Assembly (NCBI RefSeq): GCF_000217815.1
Contig: NC_015707.1
Span: forward strand, 558,001 to 622,000
DNA from: Pseudothermotoga thermarum DSM 5069
Lineage (GTDB): Bacteria; Thermotogota; Thermotogae; Thermotogales; DSM-5069
DNA length: 64,000 nucleotides
Direction of reading: 5' to 3'
Made by a program: the position numbers and the translations under genes. Under the pieces are notes generated by a model. That model searched no databases. It saw nothing but the letters and a program-made list of their open reading frames with translations, and was not told where the DNA came from. Positions 1 through 9,186 of the stretch are shown in pieces (the stretch's first letter is position 1; each line of letters opens with the position of its first letter).

Positions 1-1
1 G

Positions 2-1744
2 GGCGTAAAACCGTCTCAAATACTTCTTGTTACTTTCACTAGGGCAGCTGCGAATGAAATGATAGAACGCGCAAGGATGTTGACTGGAACAGACCTTGAT
101 GAAATAACCGCTGGTACTTTTCACCACGTTTGCAACCTTTTGCTTAGAAAATACGCTCCAAAGGTTGGACTTCTTCCAAATTTCACCATACTTGACGAGG
201 AAGATTCCGCAAGTTTGATAAAACACGTTAGAACTAATGTTCTAGAAAGGCATGGTTTAAAGAAAAGCTTTCCCACTCACAACGTTTTACAAAAAATTTT
301 CTCTTACAGCGCAAACACCATGACAAGTTTAAAAGAAGCGATTTTGAAGATAGAACCAAAGTTTGCACAGCATGAAAGCATAATTGAGGAAATTTATCGA
401 GAATATTCACTGGAAAAACGAAGTCAAAACTGCGTGGACTACGATGACCTTTTAACCTTTGCTGTTCAATTGCTTGAAAGTGATCACAACGTTTTGATGA
501 AGGAAGCTTCCAAATACGTATGGGTTTTGGTCGACGAGTTTCAGGATACAAACATACTGCAGTTAAAGCTTATAGAAATGCTTTCTTCTGTACATGGTAA
601 CGTTATGGTTGTGGCAGACGATGCACAAAGCATCTATTCTTTCCGTGGAGCTAGATTTGAAAACGTCAGCGATTTTATGAAGGTGAAAGGCACGAAGTTG
701 TTCAAAATACAGACCAATTACAGGAGCTCCGAAAGCATAGTAAAGTTCATCAACGTTATGATTCCAGGCAAAGCGGTACCAAAGGTTTTAAAGTCCGTAA
801 AGCCAAACGGTGTGAAACCGAAGTTGGTGTACGTGAGCGATCCACAGCAAGAGGCAGTCTTTGTCACAAGGGAAGTTCTCAAATTGATTGAATTTGGCTT
901 TGAACCATCTCAGATTGCAGTTCTTTACAGAAGTCACTCCCATTCGTTGGATCTTCAAATTGAGCTTGCGAAGCACAGGATAGATTTTAGAATTCTTTCC
1001 GGCTTGAAGTTCACCGAAACAGCCCATGTGAAAGACGTTCTTGCGTTCTTAAGGATCCTGCAAAATCCAAAAGAAAAGATCTCTTGGATAAGGATAGCAA
1101 AGCTTTTTCCAGGAATCGGTACCAAAACTGCTTCGAAGTTGGCTGACTTTGCCGCGGTTTGCCCTGAAACTGATCCTGTGAAAATCCTTGAAAAGTTGGG
1201 GGAAGGAAAAGAGGCAATTTGGCAGATGAAAGAACTTTTTGAACTGATGCAGCGGCAAAGCAGGATCGACGCCATGATAAGCGTTTTAAACGAGCGCTTT
1301 TACAGCGATTATCTTTTGAACAATTATCCAGATCATTTTGAAAGACAACAGGATATCAACCGCTTGATGGAAATTGCTAGTAGGTACAGCTCCCTTGAAA
1401 GGTTTCTCACCGATTTGACTGTTAGCAGTGATGTAAACGATGAAACAAAACCAAAAAACGTTTTAACCTTGACGACTGTTCATCAGGCAAAAGGCTTGGA
1501 ATGGGATGTGGTTTTCGTTCTGAGCGTTAACCCCGGTGATTTTCCAAGTTATTATGCGATTGTGGACAACAACATCGACGAAGAAGAAAGGATTTTCTAC
1601 GTTGCCATCACAAGGGCCAAACAGCATTTGTACATAATAAAGCATGGGGTCAACAGATATTCTTCGATTTACTGGTTGAGATCGGTGGATTTTGCTCAAA
1701 GAATACCGAAAAAACTGGTTGAAGAAATTTACTTTGAGGGTTAG
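2..1744 (+). CDS. UvrD/PcrA-type superfamily 1 DNA helicase, 5' end missing
   Basis: ATP-dependent 3'-5' DNA helicase of the UvrD/PcrA/Rep family, for repair and replication restart. The reading frame is open from base 2, and the first visible residues include motif Ia (TFTRAAANEM). The Walker A motif therefore lies left of the window and the gene is truncated by the edge, not broken. Visible motifs in order are motif II DEFQDTN (about nt 534-554), motif III ADDAQSIYSFRGA, motif IV NYRSS, motif V TVHQAKGLEWDVVF and motif VI IFYVAITRAKQ. All are intact, so the protein should be active. It is ~580 residues in the window, so the complete protein would be near or somewhat under the usual 650-730. 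The stop lies ~10 bases before the likely recN start, so the two are probably co-transcribed and both act in DNA repair. Which paralogue (UvrD, PcrA or Rep) cannot be told. Confidence 0.93.
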   Translation, partial: GVKPSQILLVTFTRAAANEMIERARMLTGTDLDEITAGTFHHVCNLLLRKYAPKVGLLPNFTILDEEDSASLIKHVRTNVLERHGLKKSFPTHNVLQKIFSYSANTMTSLKEAILKIEPKFAQHESIIEEIYREYSLEKRSQNCVDYDDLLTFAVQLLESDHNVLMKEASKYVWVLVDEFQDTNILQLKLIEMLSSVHGNVMVVADDAQSIYSFRGARFENVSDFMKVKGTKLFKIQTNYRSSESIVKFINVMIPGKAVPKVLKSVKPNGVKPKLVYVSDPQQEAVFVTREVLKLIEFGFEPSQIAVLYRSHSHSLDLQIELAKHRIDFRILSGLKFTETAHVKDVLAFLRILQNPKEKISWIRIAKLFPGIGTKTASKLADFAAVCPETDPVKILEKLGEGKEAIWQMKELFELMQRQSRIDAMISVLNERFYSDYLLNNYPDHFERQQDINRLMEIASRYSSLERFLTDLTVSSDVNDETKPKNVLTLTTVHQAKGLEWDVVFVLSVNPGDFPSYYAIVDNNIDEEERIFYVAITRAKQHLYIIKHGVNRYSSIYWLRSVDFAQRIPKKLVEEIYFEG

Positions 1745-1754
1745 AGGTGAAAGA

Positions 1755-3332
1755 GTGCTTGTAAGCTTTTCTGGAAGAAAGCTTTTGTTCTTTGAACAGT
1801 TCAACGTGAATTTCTCCGATAAGCTCAACGTTTTGACCGGTGAGACGGGTGCTGGAAAGTCTGTTCTTATCAGAGCGCTTCAAGCACTTTTTGGGAAAAA
1901 AGTGGATTTGCCGGCATCTGAAGGTTGTGAGTTAGAAGCTTTGTTTGTGGTGCCGGAGGAGCAAATGGAAAAGGTGAAGGACTTTGGAATAGAAAGTGAA
2001 GAAATCGTTGTGTCTTTAACGGTTGGAAAAAGATGGATATACCGTTTGAATGGAAAATTGGTACCACAGAATTTTGTTGAGCAGCTTTTCGAAGATCTTG
2101 TACAATTTCACCAACAGAATTCTCAAACTGGGATTTTAAAAAAGCAAAATCAGCTTCTTTTGCTGGATAGATTTCACGATGAGGAAGAACTGGTCAAAGA
2201 ATACTCTTCTGTTTATAAATCCATCAAGGATTTTGAAAAATTCCTAAACCAGCATGATGAGCAAAAACTTTTGGAAAAACTTGAAGAATTAAAGGTGAAA
2301 ATCCATCTTATAGAAAAAGTCAACCCTTCCATCGTGGAAGAGGCAAGCCTTAGAGAAAGGTACGATAGGCTGATGAAACAAAAAGAAGTTGTTGAACTGC
2401 TCAACGAAATAGTTGAAATAGTTGAAGATGATAAAGAATTTGGTTTTCAAAGACTTTTGAAAATATTGCAAAAGATTGAAAGATCAAAGCTTCCAGTGCC
2501 AAGTGAGCTGGTTAACCTTCTTGACGATGTTGTCCAAAAATCTTTCGAAATAGCCCGAGTAAGCAGAAAGATACTCGATGAATTTGAGTTAGAAGACGTT
2601 GAAAAATTGGAAGAAAGAATCTGGCTTTACAACGAATTGAAGAGAAAATTTGGACCAACTGTGGAAGACGTTTTGGAGAACTACAAAAGGCTTCTAAATG
2701 AGTATCAAAGCATTGAAGAAAACTTGAACAAACTCAAAACCGCAAAAGAGCAACTTCAAAAATTGAAAACAAAGGCATTGCAGATTGCAGAAAGATTGCA
2801 TGAAAAACGTGTTGAAGCGGCAAGGCAACTGGAATCGATAGTTCAAAACCACATGAAGGATTTGGCCTTGAACTATGGTTTTGTAATTTCGGTGGAAAAA
2901 CAGTCGCAACTTGGACCGCATGGTTTAGACGATGTTGAAATGAAGTTAAAATCTCACGATGGGGAGCTTTTGGGACTTAAAAACGTTTTGTCAGGAGGAG
3001 AGTTGTCCAGGCTGATGCTTTCCATAGAGCTTGCATGTGCGTCGAAGTCCTTTACTGACGTTTTGGTTTTTGATGAGGTGGACGCAGGAATAGGTGGTTT
3101 AACGGGGAATGTTCTTGGAATGAAGCTAAAACAGGTTTCCAAAAACTATCAAACGATAGTTGTGACGCATCTCCCACAGATTGCAAGGCTTGCCGACACG
3201 CACATCTTGGTGGAAAGATTGGCCCAGGATAAAATGAGGTTGAAGGTTTTAAGCGAAGATGAAAGAAACCAAGAGATAATCAGAATGATCGGTGGATTGG
3301 AAGTTCTTCAAGGAAAAGATCGCCCAAGTTGA
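1755..3332 (+). CDS. recN: DNA repair protein RecN (SMC-like ATPase)
   Basis: RecN is an SMC-like ATPase that acts at double-strand breaks in recombinational repair. The ~525-residue product has Walker A GETGAGKS near residue 35, a long charged coiled-coil middle (roughly 150-360), the ABC signature LSGGELSRLMLS, Walker B VLVFDEVDAGIGG and the switch histidine in VVTHLPQIA. Start chosen: GTG at 1755, which follows an AGAGGTGA ribosome-binding site by five bases. A longer frame reaches back into the helicase gene but lacks such a site. Length is slightly below the usual 550-570. It is flanked by a helicase and a nucleoside deaminase in tight succession, which suggests one operon. Confidence 0.92.
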   Translation: MLVSFSGRKLLFFEQFNVNFSDKLNVLTGETGAGKSVLIRALQALFGKKVDLPASEGCELEALFVVPEEQMEKVKDFGIESEEIVVSLTVGKRWIYRLNGKLVPQNFVEQLFEDLVQFHQQNSQTGILKKQNQLLLLDRFHDEEELVKEYSSVYKSIKDFEKFLNQHDEQKLLEKLEELKVKIHLIEKVNPSIVEEASLRERYDRLMKQKEVVELLNEIVEIVEDDKEFGFQRLLKILQKIERSKLPVPSELVNLLDDVVQKSFEIARVSRKILDEFELEDVEKLEERIWLYNELKRKFGPTVEDVLENYKRLLNEYQSIEENLNKLKTAKEQLQKLKTKALQIAERLHEKRVEAARQLESIVQNHMKDLALNYGFVISVEKQSQLGPHGLDDVEMKLKSHDGELLGLKNVLSGGELSRLMLSIELACASKSFTDVLVFDEVDAGIGGLTGNVLGMKLKQVSKNYQTIVVTHLPQIARLADTHILVERLAQDKMRLKVLSEDERNQEIIRMIGGLEVLQGKDRPS

Positions 3333-3346
3333 AGGAGCGATTTTTC

Positions 3347-4588
3347 ATGAAACTGCTTTTGAAAAATGCTTACCTTTTGAAAGACCCTTTCAGTCAAATT
3401 CAAAAGACCAATTTGTTGATACAAGATGGAAAGATATCAAAAATTGGAGAAATTCAGGAGGATGCGGATCAAGTCTACGATCTTTCTGGAAAACTTGTAA
3501 TGCCTGGTTTGGTGAACTGTCATACACACGCCGCAATGACTTTGATGCGTGGTATTGCCGAAGACATGAATCTTGAAGATTGGCTTAACAAAAAAATCTT
3601 TCCGATAGAAGCAAAGTTAACGGCTGAACATGTTTACTATGGAACAATGATTGCGCAGATGGAGATGGCAAGAAAAGGCATCGTGGCTTACGTAGACATG
3701 TACTTTCACTGCGATTCCGTTGCCCAAGCAGCAGTTGATTTTGGAATGAAAGCTCTCATCACCCGTGGACTTGTGGATATAGACGGTGATGGAGAAAGAA
3801 GATTAAAAGAAAACATCCTTTTTTTTGAAAAATGGAACGGCAAAGATGGTTTGATCGAAGTTGGTTTTGGACCGCATGCTCCATACACTTGTTCTTTGAA
3901 GTACATCGACAAAGTGGCATATGTTGCGCAACAACTGAATGCACCAGTTACGATTCATTTGTACGAATCAAGAAGTGAAACTTACCAGTTGGAGGATATT
4001 CTTTCCACAAACTTGGCAAACTGCAAAGTCATCTTCGCTCACTGCGTTCATCTGAAGGATGAATACATTCCTCTTCTTGCCAAGGAAAACTTTTTTGTAG
4101 CGCACAATCCAACGAGTAACTTAAAACTTGGAAATGGAATTGCCCCAATCAAAAAACTCCTTGATCACGGTGTACAAGTTTGTCTTGGAACCGATGGAGC
4201 AGCAAGCAACAACACGCTGGATATTTTGCACGAAATGCGGCTTGCCACTTTGCTTCAAAAAATGAACGATCCATCAAACATAACGGTGGAGCAAGCTTTG
4301 TGCATGGCAACGATCTTTGGGGCAAAAGCCAGCGGGTTGACCTCTGGTAAACTCCAAGTCGGAGAAGATGCCGACTTAATAGTGCTTGACGTTCAAAGAC
4401 CATGGTTTTTGCCGTTTGAAAATATGAAAGCTCACCTTGTTCATTCTGCAAGCTCGCTGGATGTTTTCGCCACAATGGTCAAAGGAAAGTGGATTTACTA
4501 CGATGGAAATTATCCAACCGTGCAGATCAAGGAGATAATAGAAGGATTTGAAAATTCAGTGAGGGATTTGACGCAAAATAATGTATAA
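3347..4588 (+). CDS. mtaD: 5-methylthioadenosine/S-adenosylhomocysteine deaminase
   Basis: Amidohydrolase-superfamily deaminase that would convert methylthioadenosine or S-adenosylhomocysteine to the inosine derivatives in SAM by-product salvage. The 413-residue protein has the metal-binding NCHTHAAMTLMRG motif (HxH), the GFGPHAPYTCS segment, a middle IHLYESRSE, AHCVHL and the metal Asp in CLGTDGAASNN, all typical of the MTA/SAH deaminase branch. The ATG at 3347 follows GAAGGAG by about nine bases, 14 bases after the recN stop. A TTG overlapping the recN stop is a less likely start because the RBS lies downstream of it. Other amidohydrolases (e.g. guanine deaminase) are possible but fit less well. 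The end of the gene carries the promoter of the next operon. Confidence 0.88.
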   Translation: MKLLLKNAYLLKDPFSQIQKTNLLIQDGKISKIGEIQEDADQVYDLSGKLVMPGLVNCHTHAAMTLMRGIAEDMNLEDWLNKKIFPIEAKLTAEHVYYGTMIAQMEMARKGIVAYVDMYFHCDSVAQAAVDFGMKALITRGLVDIDGDGERRLKENILFFEKWNGKDGLIEVGFGPHAPYTCSLKYIDKVAYVAQQLNAPVTIHLYESRSETYQLEDILSTNLANCKVIFAHCVHLKDEYIPLLAKENFFVAHNPTSNLKLGNGIAPIKKLLDHGVQVCLGTDGAASNNTLDILHEMRLATLLQKMNDPSNITVEQALCMATIFGAKASGLTSGKLQVGEDADLIVLDVQRPWFLPFENMKAHLVHSASSLDVFATMVKGKWIYYDGNYPTVQIKEIIEGFENSVRDLTQNNV

Positions 4589-4597
4589 ATGTATAAT
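4568..4597 (+). promoter_or_regulatory. Predicted sigma-A promoter for the HD-GYP/H-NOX operon
   Basis: A -35 TTGACG at 4568-4573 and a -10 TATAAT at 4592-4597 are separated by 18 bases. It overlaps the stop of mtaD and would start transcription near 4604, leaving a very short leader before the ATG at 4616 with its GAGGTGAA ribosome-binding site. Confidence 0.7.
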
Positions 4598-4615
4598 CAA
4601 TCGTGAGGTGAACTG

Positions 4616-5923
4616 ATGGAAGTGAAACTTAAAGGAACGAAATTGGAAAGTTTGATAAACCTATTTTCGTTGCTTAACGTCGGTGAGTACAAAAGTTTTG
4701 TTCTACACAGCCTTCATGTGGCGAAAATTTCTTCGCAAATTGTCGATAGATTGATGAAGGAGATTGACACAGATGTAGTTTACATATTGGGTTTGTTTCA
4801 CGATATTGGTTTGGTTTTCAAGGCTTCATTGGAAAACTACGAATTGTTCGAAGACATGTTTCCAAAAATAGCGGATCTTGAAAGAATCGTCTTGACATTT
4901 GATAAGGCTAATCAGCACTCAAAGATTTCATATGGATGTGTTCAAAGATTTCCGTTTCTGAGTAACAACGAAATCGTTAAATCGGCGCTTTATCATCATG
5001 TTCCGATTGATAAAATACCAGAAAGTGAGAAAATAGCGTTGGTGTCCAACGCTATGTTGGCAGCAGATGTACTTTCGAGGTTGTTTTTGAAGCGCCAGAT
5101 TGAATTTCCAGATGAAGAGTTTCTGAAAGAATCCATGGATTTTCTTGACAAAAGCCCAGCGCTGCATCCAGAGGTAAGTCGCGTTTTGAAAGAAATTTTG
5201 AAAGACCCAAGCGTTTTAAGTCAATTGTTTGACGATGAAAGTCATTTTTGCTCTAAGAAAGACTTGTACATCGATGATGTTTTGCACTTTGCAGCGATTT
5301 TTTCGGCTTTACTTGATTTTCGTAGCCCATATACAAGAAGTCACACTTTCTTGGTGGACTACGTGGTCGAGAAACTCGCTTGTGAGATTTTTAAGGGCGA
5401 ATTCGATGTGAATTTTCTAAAAGTTGTTGCATTATTTCACGATATTGGTAAGATAAAGATTCCACTTCAAATACTTCACAAGCATGGCAGGCTCAACGAA
5501 TACGAAATGGCTGTAATGAAAACACACGTTGTGGAAACAAAATTGATGCTCACGAAAGCTTCGCTCGAAAAATACGCCGATCTTGCTGGTTCACACCACG
5601 AGAGGCTTGATGGGTCTGGTTATCCATTGAAACTCACTGAAAAGCAGCTGTCCATTTATTCGAGGATACTTCAGGTTGCGGACGTTTTTGCGGCGTTAAC
5701 CGAGAAAAGACCTTACAGAGATGCACTTGAGCCTAAGGAAGCCATTGAAGTTGTGCGCGAAGAAGTTGAATCAGGCAAACTTGATGACTATGTTTTTGAA
5801 AAACTCGAGCAGCTTGTGAAAAACAACCTTGAATTACCTACTCAAAGAAATATCATGGAAAATTTGCTCGGTGTTGAAAGTGTCGATCAAATAGTTGTTG
5901 TGGACGCCAACTTGGTGGTGTGA
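4616..5923 (+). CDS. Tandem HD / HD-GYP domain phosphodiesterase
   Basis: Predicted cytosolic metal-dependent phosphohydrolase, probably a cyclic-di-GMP (or related cyclic dinucleotide) phosphodiesterase. The 435-residue protein has two HD-type domains. The N-terminal one (residues ~20-180) shows SFVLHSLHVAKI, LFHDIG and YHH. The C-terminal one (~210-400) is a full HD-GYP with FHDIGKI, the following histidines, HHERLDGSGYP and VADVFAALTEKRPYR. No membrane segment or receiver domain is visible, so input probably comes from the N-terminal HD module or a partner. It is first in an operon with a radical SAM protein and a heme-sensor chemoreceptor (stop overlaps the next start as GTGA). Substrate is inferred from the GYP signature only. 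Confidence 0.85.
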   Translation: MEVKLKGTKLESLINLFSLLNVGEYKSFVLHSLHVAKISSQIVDRLMKEIDTDVVYILGLFHDIGLVFKASLENYELFEDMFPKIADLERIVLTFDKANQHSKISYGCVQRFPFLSNNEIVKSALYHHVPIDKIPESEKIALVSNAMLAADVLSRLFLKRQIEFPDEEFLKESMDFLDKSPALHPEVSRVLKEILKDPSVLSQLFDDESHFCSKKDLYIDDVLHFAAIFSALLDFRSPYTRSHTFLVDYVVEKLACEIFKGEFDVNFLKVVALFHDIGKIKIPLQILHKHGRLNEYEMAVMKTHVVETKLMLTKASLEKYADLAGSHHERLDGSGYPLKLTEKQLSIYSRILQVADVFAALTEKRPYRDALEPKEAIEVVREEVESGKLDDYVFEKLEQLVKNNLELPTQRNIMENLLGVESVDQIVVVDANLVV

Positions 5924-6828
5924 TACATTTGTTGAGATACAACAAACTGAGCGATCATCTGAAAAAGCGATACGGTGCGAAAGTTCACAGGCTTGTCATA
6001 GATGCTGGATTTACCTGTCCAAACAGGGAAAGGAATAGTCCGTGCATTTTTTGTGATCCAACTGGGAGTGGGTTCAACGCCTTACATGGTTTGCCCATTA
6101 GAGAGCAGGTTATCCGCCAACGTGAATGGGCAAGGAAAAAATATGGTGCGGAGAAATTCATAGCTTACTTTCAGGCTTTCACCAACACGTACGCTCCTGT
6201 TGAGGTTCTAAGGGAAAGGTATTCCGAGGCTTTGATAGACGATACAATAGTCGAACTTGATGTTTCAACAAGACCAGATTGCGTACCTGAAGAGGTTCTT
6301 GAACTTCTTGAAAGCTTTAAATCCAAAGTCAACGTGACTGTGGAATTTGGAATTCAAACGATAAATTCCAGAACTTTGAGAATTTTACGTAGAGGGCACG
6401 GTGTTGCTGAATTCATAGACGCGGTTTTGAGGTCAAAAAGGCATAACCTTGAGGTCGTCGCACATGTAATTGTCGATTTGCCATGGGATGATTTAGAAGA
6501 TGTCGTCGATACTGCAAGAACTTTGTCTGCCTTGAAAGTGGACGGAGTGAAGATGCATTCTCTTTACGTTGTTAAGGATACTCCTTTGGAAGAAATGATC
6601 AAAGAAGGTACGGTGAAACTTCTAAGCTTTGAGGAGTATTTGGAAAGAGTTATAGCTTTTATAGAGAACCTATCAACTGAAATTGTCATTCACAGACTTG
6701 TTTCAGATCCACCAATCGGAATGACAGTGTTTGCAAATTGGGGTAAGAACAAAAGCGAGATCGTTTCTGTGATAGAAAAAGAATTGGAAAAACGCGACAC
6801 GTGGCAAGGGAAAAAATGGGATGCATAA
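5920..6828 (+). CDS. Radical SAM protein, YhcC/TIGR01212-like
   Basis: Radical SAM family protein of the YhcC type, whose substrate is not established. The 302-residue sequence has the N-terminal pattern [19 protein letters not shown]...[10 protein letters not shown] followed by a cluster of cysteines C-x7-C-x2-C ([13 protein letters not shown]) that would hold the [4Fe-4S] centre. A TIM-barrel segment with [15 protein letters not shown] and VEFGIQTIN follows. Start is GTG at 5920, overlapping the preceding TGA by four bases, which points to translational coupling. Its gene also overlaps the region upstream of the H-NOX receptor. The link to the signalling genes around it is positional only. 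Confidence 0.82.
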   Translation: MIHLLRYNKLSDHLKKRYGAKVHRLVIDAGFTCPNRERNSPCIFCDPTGSGFNALHGLPIREQVIRQREWARKKYGAEKFIAYFQAFTNTYAPVEVLRERYSEALIDDTIVELDVSTRPDCVPEEVLELLESFKSKVNVTVEFGIQTINSRTLRILRRGHGVAEFIDAVLRSKRHNLEVVAHVIVDLPWDDLEDVVDTARTLSALKVDGVKMHSLYVVKDTPLEEMIKEGTVKLLSFEEYLERVIAFIENLSTEIVIHRLVSDPPIGMTVFANWGKNKSEIVSVIEKELEKRDTWQGKKWDA

Positions 6829-6842
6829 AAGGAGGTATGGAT

Positions 6843-8663
6843 ATGAAAGGTTTTGTGGTAAACGTATGGTTTCAAACTTGGTCGAAGATGTTTGGAAAAG
6901 ATTTTGTCGACAAAATCAAGGCAAAATATGGTATTTCACCAGACCATGTGTACAGCCCAATTGATGATGTTCCAGACGATTTGCCGTTGTCGATTTCTCG
7001 GGATATAGCGGCCGCAAAAAACATGACTTTCGATGATCTTTGGTATCAAACGGGAAAACAAAATCTGTTCACCTTCTTTGAGAATTATCCAGACTTTTTC
7101 AAAAAGCCAAGCTTTATGTCGTTCATGGCCGCGATGGATAGCGTCCACCGTGTTTTGACAAGAAAAATACAAGGCGCAAGACCACCAAGGGTGTTCTTCA
7201 GGATGATATCCGATAGAAAAGCTATAGTTAGATATCAATCGAAGAGAAATTTCAAAAAGTATTTCCTGGGGCTTATGGAAAGTGCATCGGAATTTTTCAA
7301 AGATCCCATCAAATACAGAATTCTTGCCGATGGTAGCGAGAATGGATACAACTATCTTGAGGTTGAAGTAGAAGCCACCAAACCATATGGATTTTTCGAC
7401 AAGATTCGCTCGTTTGCGCTACTTGGCTTTGGTGTTGTGAAAAATTTAGTTTCAGTTTACGTGTTTTTGGTACCTTTGTACACCTTTGTGGTCAGTTTTT
7501 TGGTTGGGAAATTTCTACCAATTGATCTACTTTTCAAATCACTTATAACTGCCGGATTCGTTTCTGGGTTACTTTATTTCACAACCGGCGGATTGAAGAA
7601 GGGTTTTGCGGGAATCAAGAGATTTGCAAAGAACATGAGTGAAAAGAACTTTGATGAACCAGTTGCTTTGGAAGGGTTGAAAGAGTTTAAGGAAATATCC
7701 GAACAGATGAACAACGCTGTTGACCAGCTGAAAGAAGTTCTTCTTGGTATATCCGGTGATATCCAAGAGATGAGCTTGTATTCGCAGAAAGTCATTGCTG
7801 CAGTCAACTCAATGAGGGAACAACTCGACACCATGAACTCACTTTCAAGTGAAATTGCGAACACAGCCGTTCAAATAAGCAATGATACCGAAAGGATTTC
7901 TAACGCTGTCACTTCCAACGTTGAAACGATCACCTCGATCATGAAGGAACAAACCGAGATTGTTAAATCCCTAAACGATGCGGTAGTATCGATTGTTGAG
8001 TCTGCCAACAACGTGGAAAATTCAGCCGATGGAATTGTCAAGATGAGCCAAAGATTTGCCGAACTTGTAGAACTCGGTAAAAACTTGCAGCAGCAAGCCT
8101 CCACGATAATGGAAGTCGCCACAACTGTTTCGAGCATAGCCGAGCAGACCAACTTGCTTGCCTTGAACGCGGCGATTGAAGCTGCCAGGAGTGGCGAAGC
8201 GGGAAGAGGTTTTGCAGTTGTGGCTGACGAAATAAGAAAACTTGCCGAAGAAAGCAGAGCCTCGGCCGCAAAGATTTCCGACTTTTTAAAATCTATAACG
8301 ATTGGTATCGAGAATCTCAGCAAGAGCATTCAAGCTGAATTCAACGAGATGAAACAGCAATCGCAGCTTCTTCTTGAAAGTTCGGCGAGAAACAAACAGT
8401 CGAGCGACCTTATATCAGGTATTTCGAAGAGACTGAGCCAGCTTATCGATACTTTGAACATGCAAGCTGAAAAACTCAACGACATAACCAGCAGCATACA
8501 GAACCTTCTTGCCATAAGTGAAGAGAGCTCTGCCACAGCAGAGGAAATCAGCTCTTCGATACAAAACTTCTTTACGCAGCTTAGGGTTGTTTTGGACAAC
8601 GTGAACGAAACGATCAGGCTTTTGGACATTGTAAGAATGAATTTCGAGGGGGTCAAGCTGTAG
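6843..8663 (+). CDS. Methyl-accepting chemotaxis protein with N-terminal H-NOX heme sensor
   Basis: Membrane chemoreceptor predicted to sense a gas through heme. Residues 1-~185 are an H-NOX domain. Compared from memory with the Caldanaerobacter (Thermoanaerobacter) tengcongensis H-NOX, it aligns without gaps through ~residue 144. It keeps the proximal heme ligand His102 (in MDSVHRVLT), the YxSxR motif at 131-135 (YQSKR) and the O2-binding pocket residues Trp9, Asn74 and Tyr140. Two membrane segments follow (~200-222 and ~226-247), then a HAMP-like linker and a coiled-coil signalling domain with the conserved hairpin tip ([19 protein letters not shown], then [15 protein letters not shown]). 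Start: ATG 6843, six bases after GGAGGT. The ATG at 6837 abuts the RBS and is unlikely. Product 606 residues. The topology puts both sensor and signalling domains in the cytoplasm. Confidence 0.93.
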   Translation: MKGFVVNVWFQTWSKMFGKDFVDKIKAKYGISPDHVYSPIDDVPDDLPLSISRDIAAAKNMTFDDLWYQTGKQNLFTFFENYPDFFKKPSFMSFMAAMDSVHRVLTRKIQGARPPRVFFRMISDRKAIVRYQSKRNFKKYFLGLMESASEFFKDPIKYRILADGSENGYNYLEVEVEATKPYGFFDKIRSFALLGFGVVKNLVSVYVFLVPLYTFVVSFLVGKFLPIDLLFKSLITAGFVSGLLYFTTGGLKKGFAGIKRFAKNMSEKNFDEPVALEGLKEFKEISEQMNNAVDQLKEVLLGISGDIQEMSLYSQKVIAAVNSMREQLDTMNSLSSEIANTAVQISNDTERISNAVTSNVETITSIMKEQTEIVKSLNDAVVSIVESANNVENSADGIVKMSQRFAELVELGKNLQQQASTIMEVATTVSSIAEQTNLLALNAAIEAARSGEAGRGFAVVADEIRKLAEESRASAAKISDFLKSITIGIENLSKSIQAEFNEMKQQSQLLLESSARNKQSSDLISGISKRLSQLIDTLNMQAEKLNDITSSIQNLLAISEESSATAEEISSSIQNFFTQLRVVLDNVNETIRLLDIVRMNFEGVKL

Positions 8664-9161
8664 TTGAGGTTGGCAATAACGGGTAGACCAGGGGTTGGAA
8701 AGACTACTCTTTGCGAAAAGATTTGTGAAAGACTCAGAGAAAAAATCCCTATATCAGGTTTTGTAACAAAAGAAGTGAGGGAGAAAGGCAAAAGGATTGG
8801 CTTTAAGGCTTTCGACCTTTCCACTGGAAAAACAGTTTGGATTTCGAAAGTTGGGGAAGGTCAACCAAAAGTTGGTAAATACGTTGTTTTGGTGGATGAA
8901 TTTGAGGAATTTTTGAAAAAACTGGATTGGGACGGAAAACTCGTCGTTATCGACGAAATAGGACCAATGGAACTCAAAAGTGCGGTTTTTTCGCAGTTGA
9001 TCGAAAAGCTTTTGTCACATGAAGATTTGCTTTTTGTGGTACATCAAACCCTTTCGCATCCACTGGTTGAAAGGATAAAAAAGCATTTCAAACTATTCGT
9101 TGTAACAGAGCAAAACAGAGATGCTTTGGTTGAAGAAATTTGCAGGATATTCGCAAAATAA
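8664..9161 (+). CDS. THEP1-type nucleoside-triphosphatase
   Basis: Small P-loop NTPase of the THEP1 family (EC 3.6.1.15 activity is reported for the family). Physiological role is unclear. The 165-residue protein begins RLAITGRPGVGKTTL (Walker A GRPGVGKT), followed by SGFVTKEVRE and the Walker B LVVIDEIGPMELKS, which is a hallmark of the family. Start is the TTG at 8664, directly after the TAG of the chemoreceptor gene, with GAGGGGG upstream. It is the last gene of the operon and is followed by a strong terminator. Its association with the H-NOX receptor may be incidental. Confidence 0.85.
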   Translation: MRLAITGRPGVGKTTLCEKICERLREKIPISGFVTKEVREKGKRIGFKAFDLSTGKTVWISKVGEGQPKVGKYVVLVDEFEEFLKKLDWDGKLVVIDEIGPMELKSAVFSQLIEKLLSHEDLLFVVHQTLSHPLVERIKKHFKLFVVTEQNRDALVEEICRIFAK

Positions 9162-9186
9162 AAAGCCTGGCTTTTGCCAGGCTTTT
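9161..9186. terminator. Bidirectional intrinsic terminator
   Basis: Perfect 11-bp stem AAAAGCCTGGC (9161-9171) and GCCAGGCTTTT (9176-9186) with a TTTT loop. The A and T tracts serve both strands, ending the H-NOX operon (+) and the S9 peptidase gene (-), whose stop codon abuts it. Confidence 0.9.

Noticed and set aside
7871-8329. Open frame of ~150 codons on the minus strand opposite the chemoreceptor signalling domain.
   Set aside because: It mirrors the biased codon use of the coiled-coil receptor gene, has no RBS and its translation resembles no protein family.
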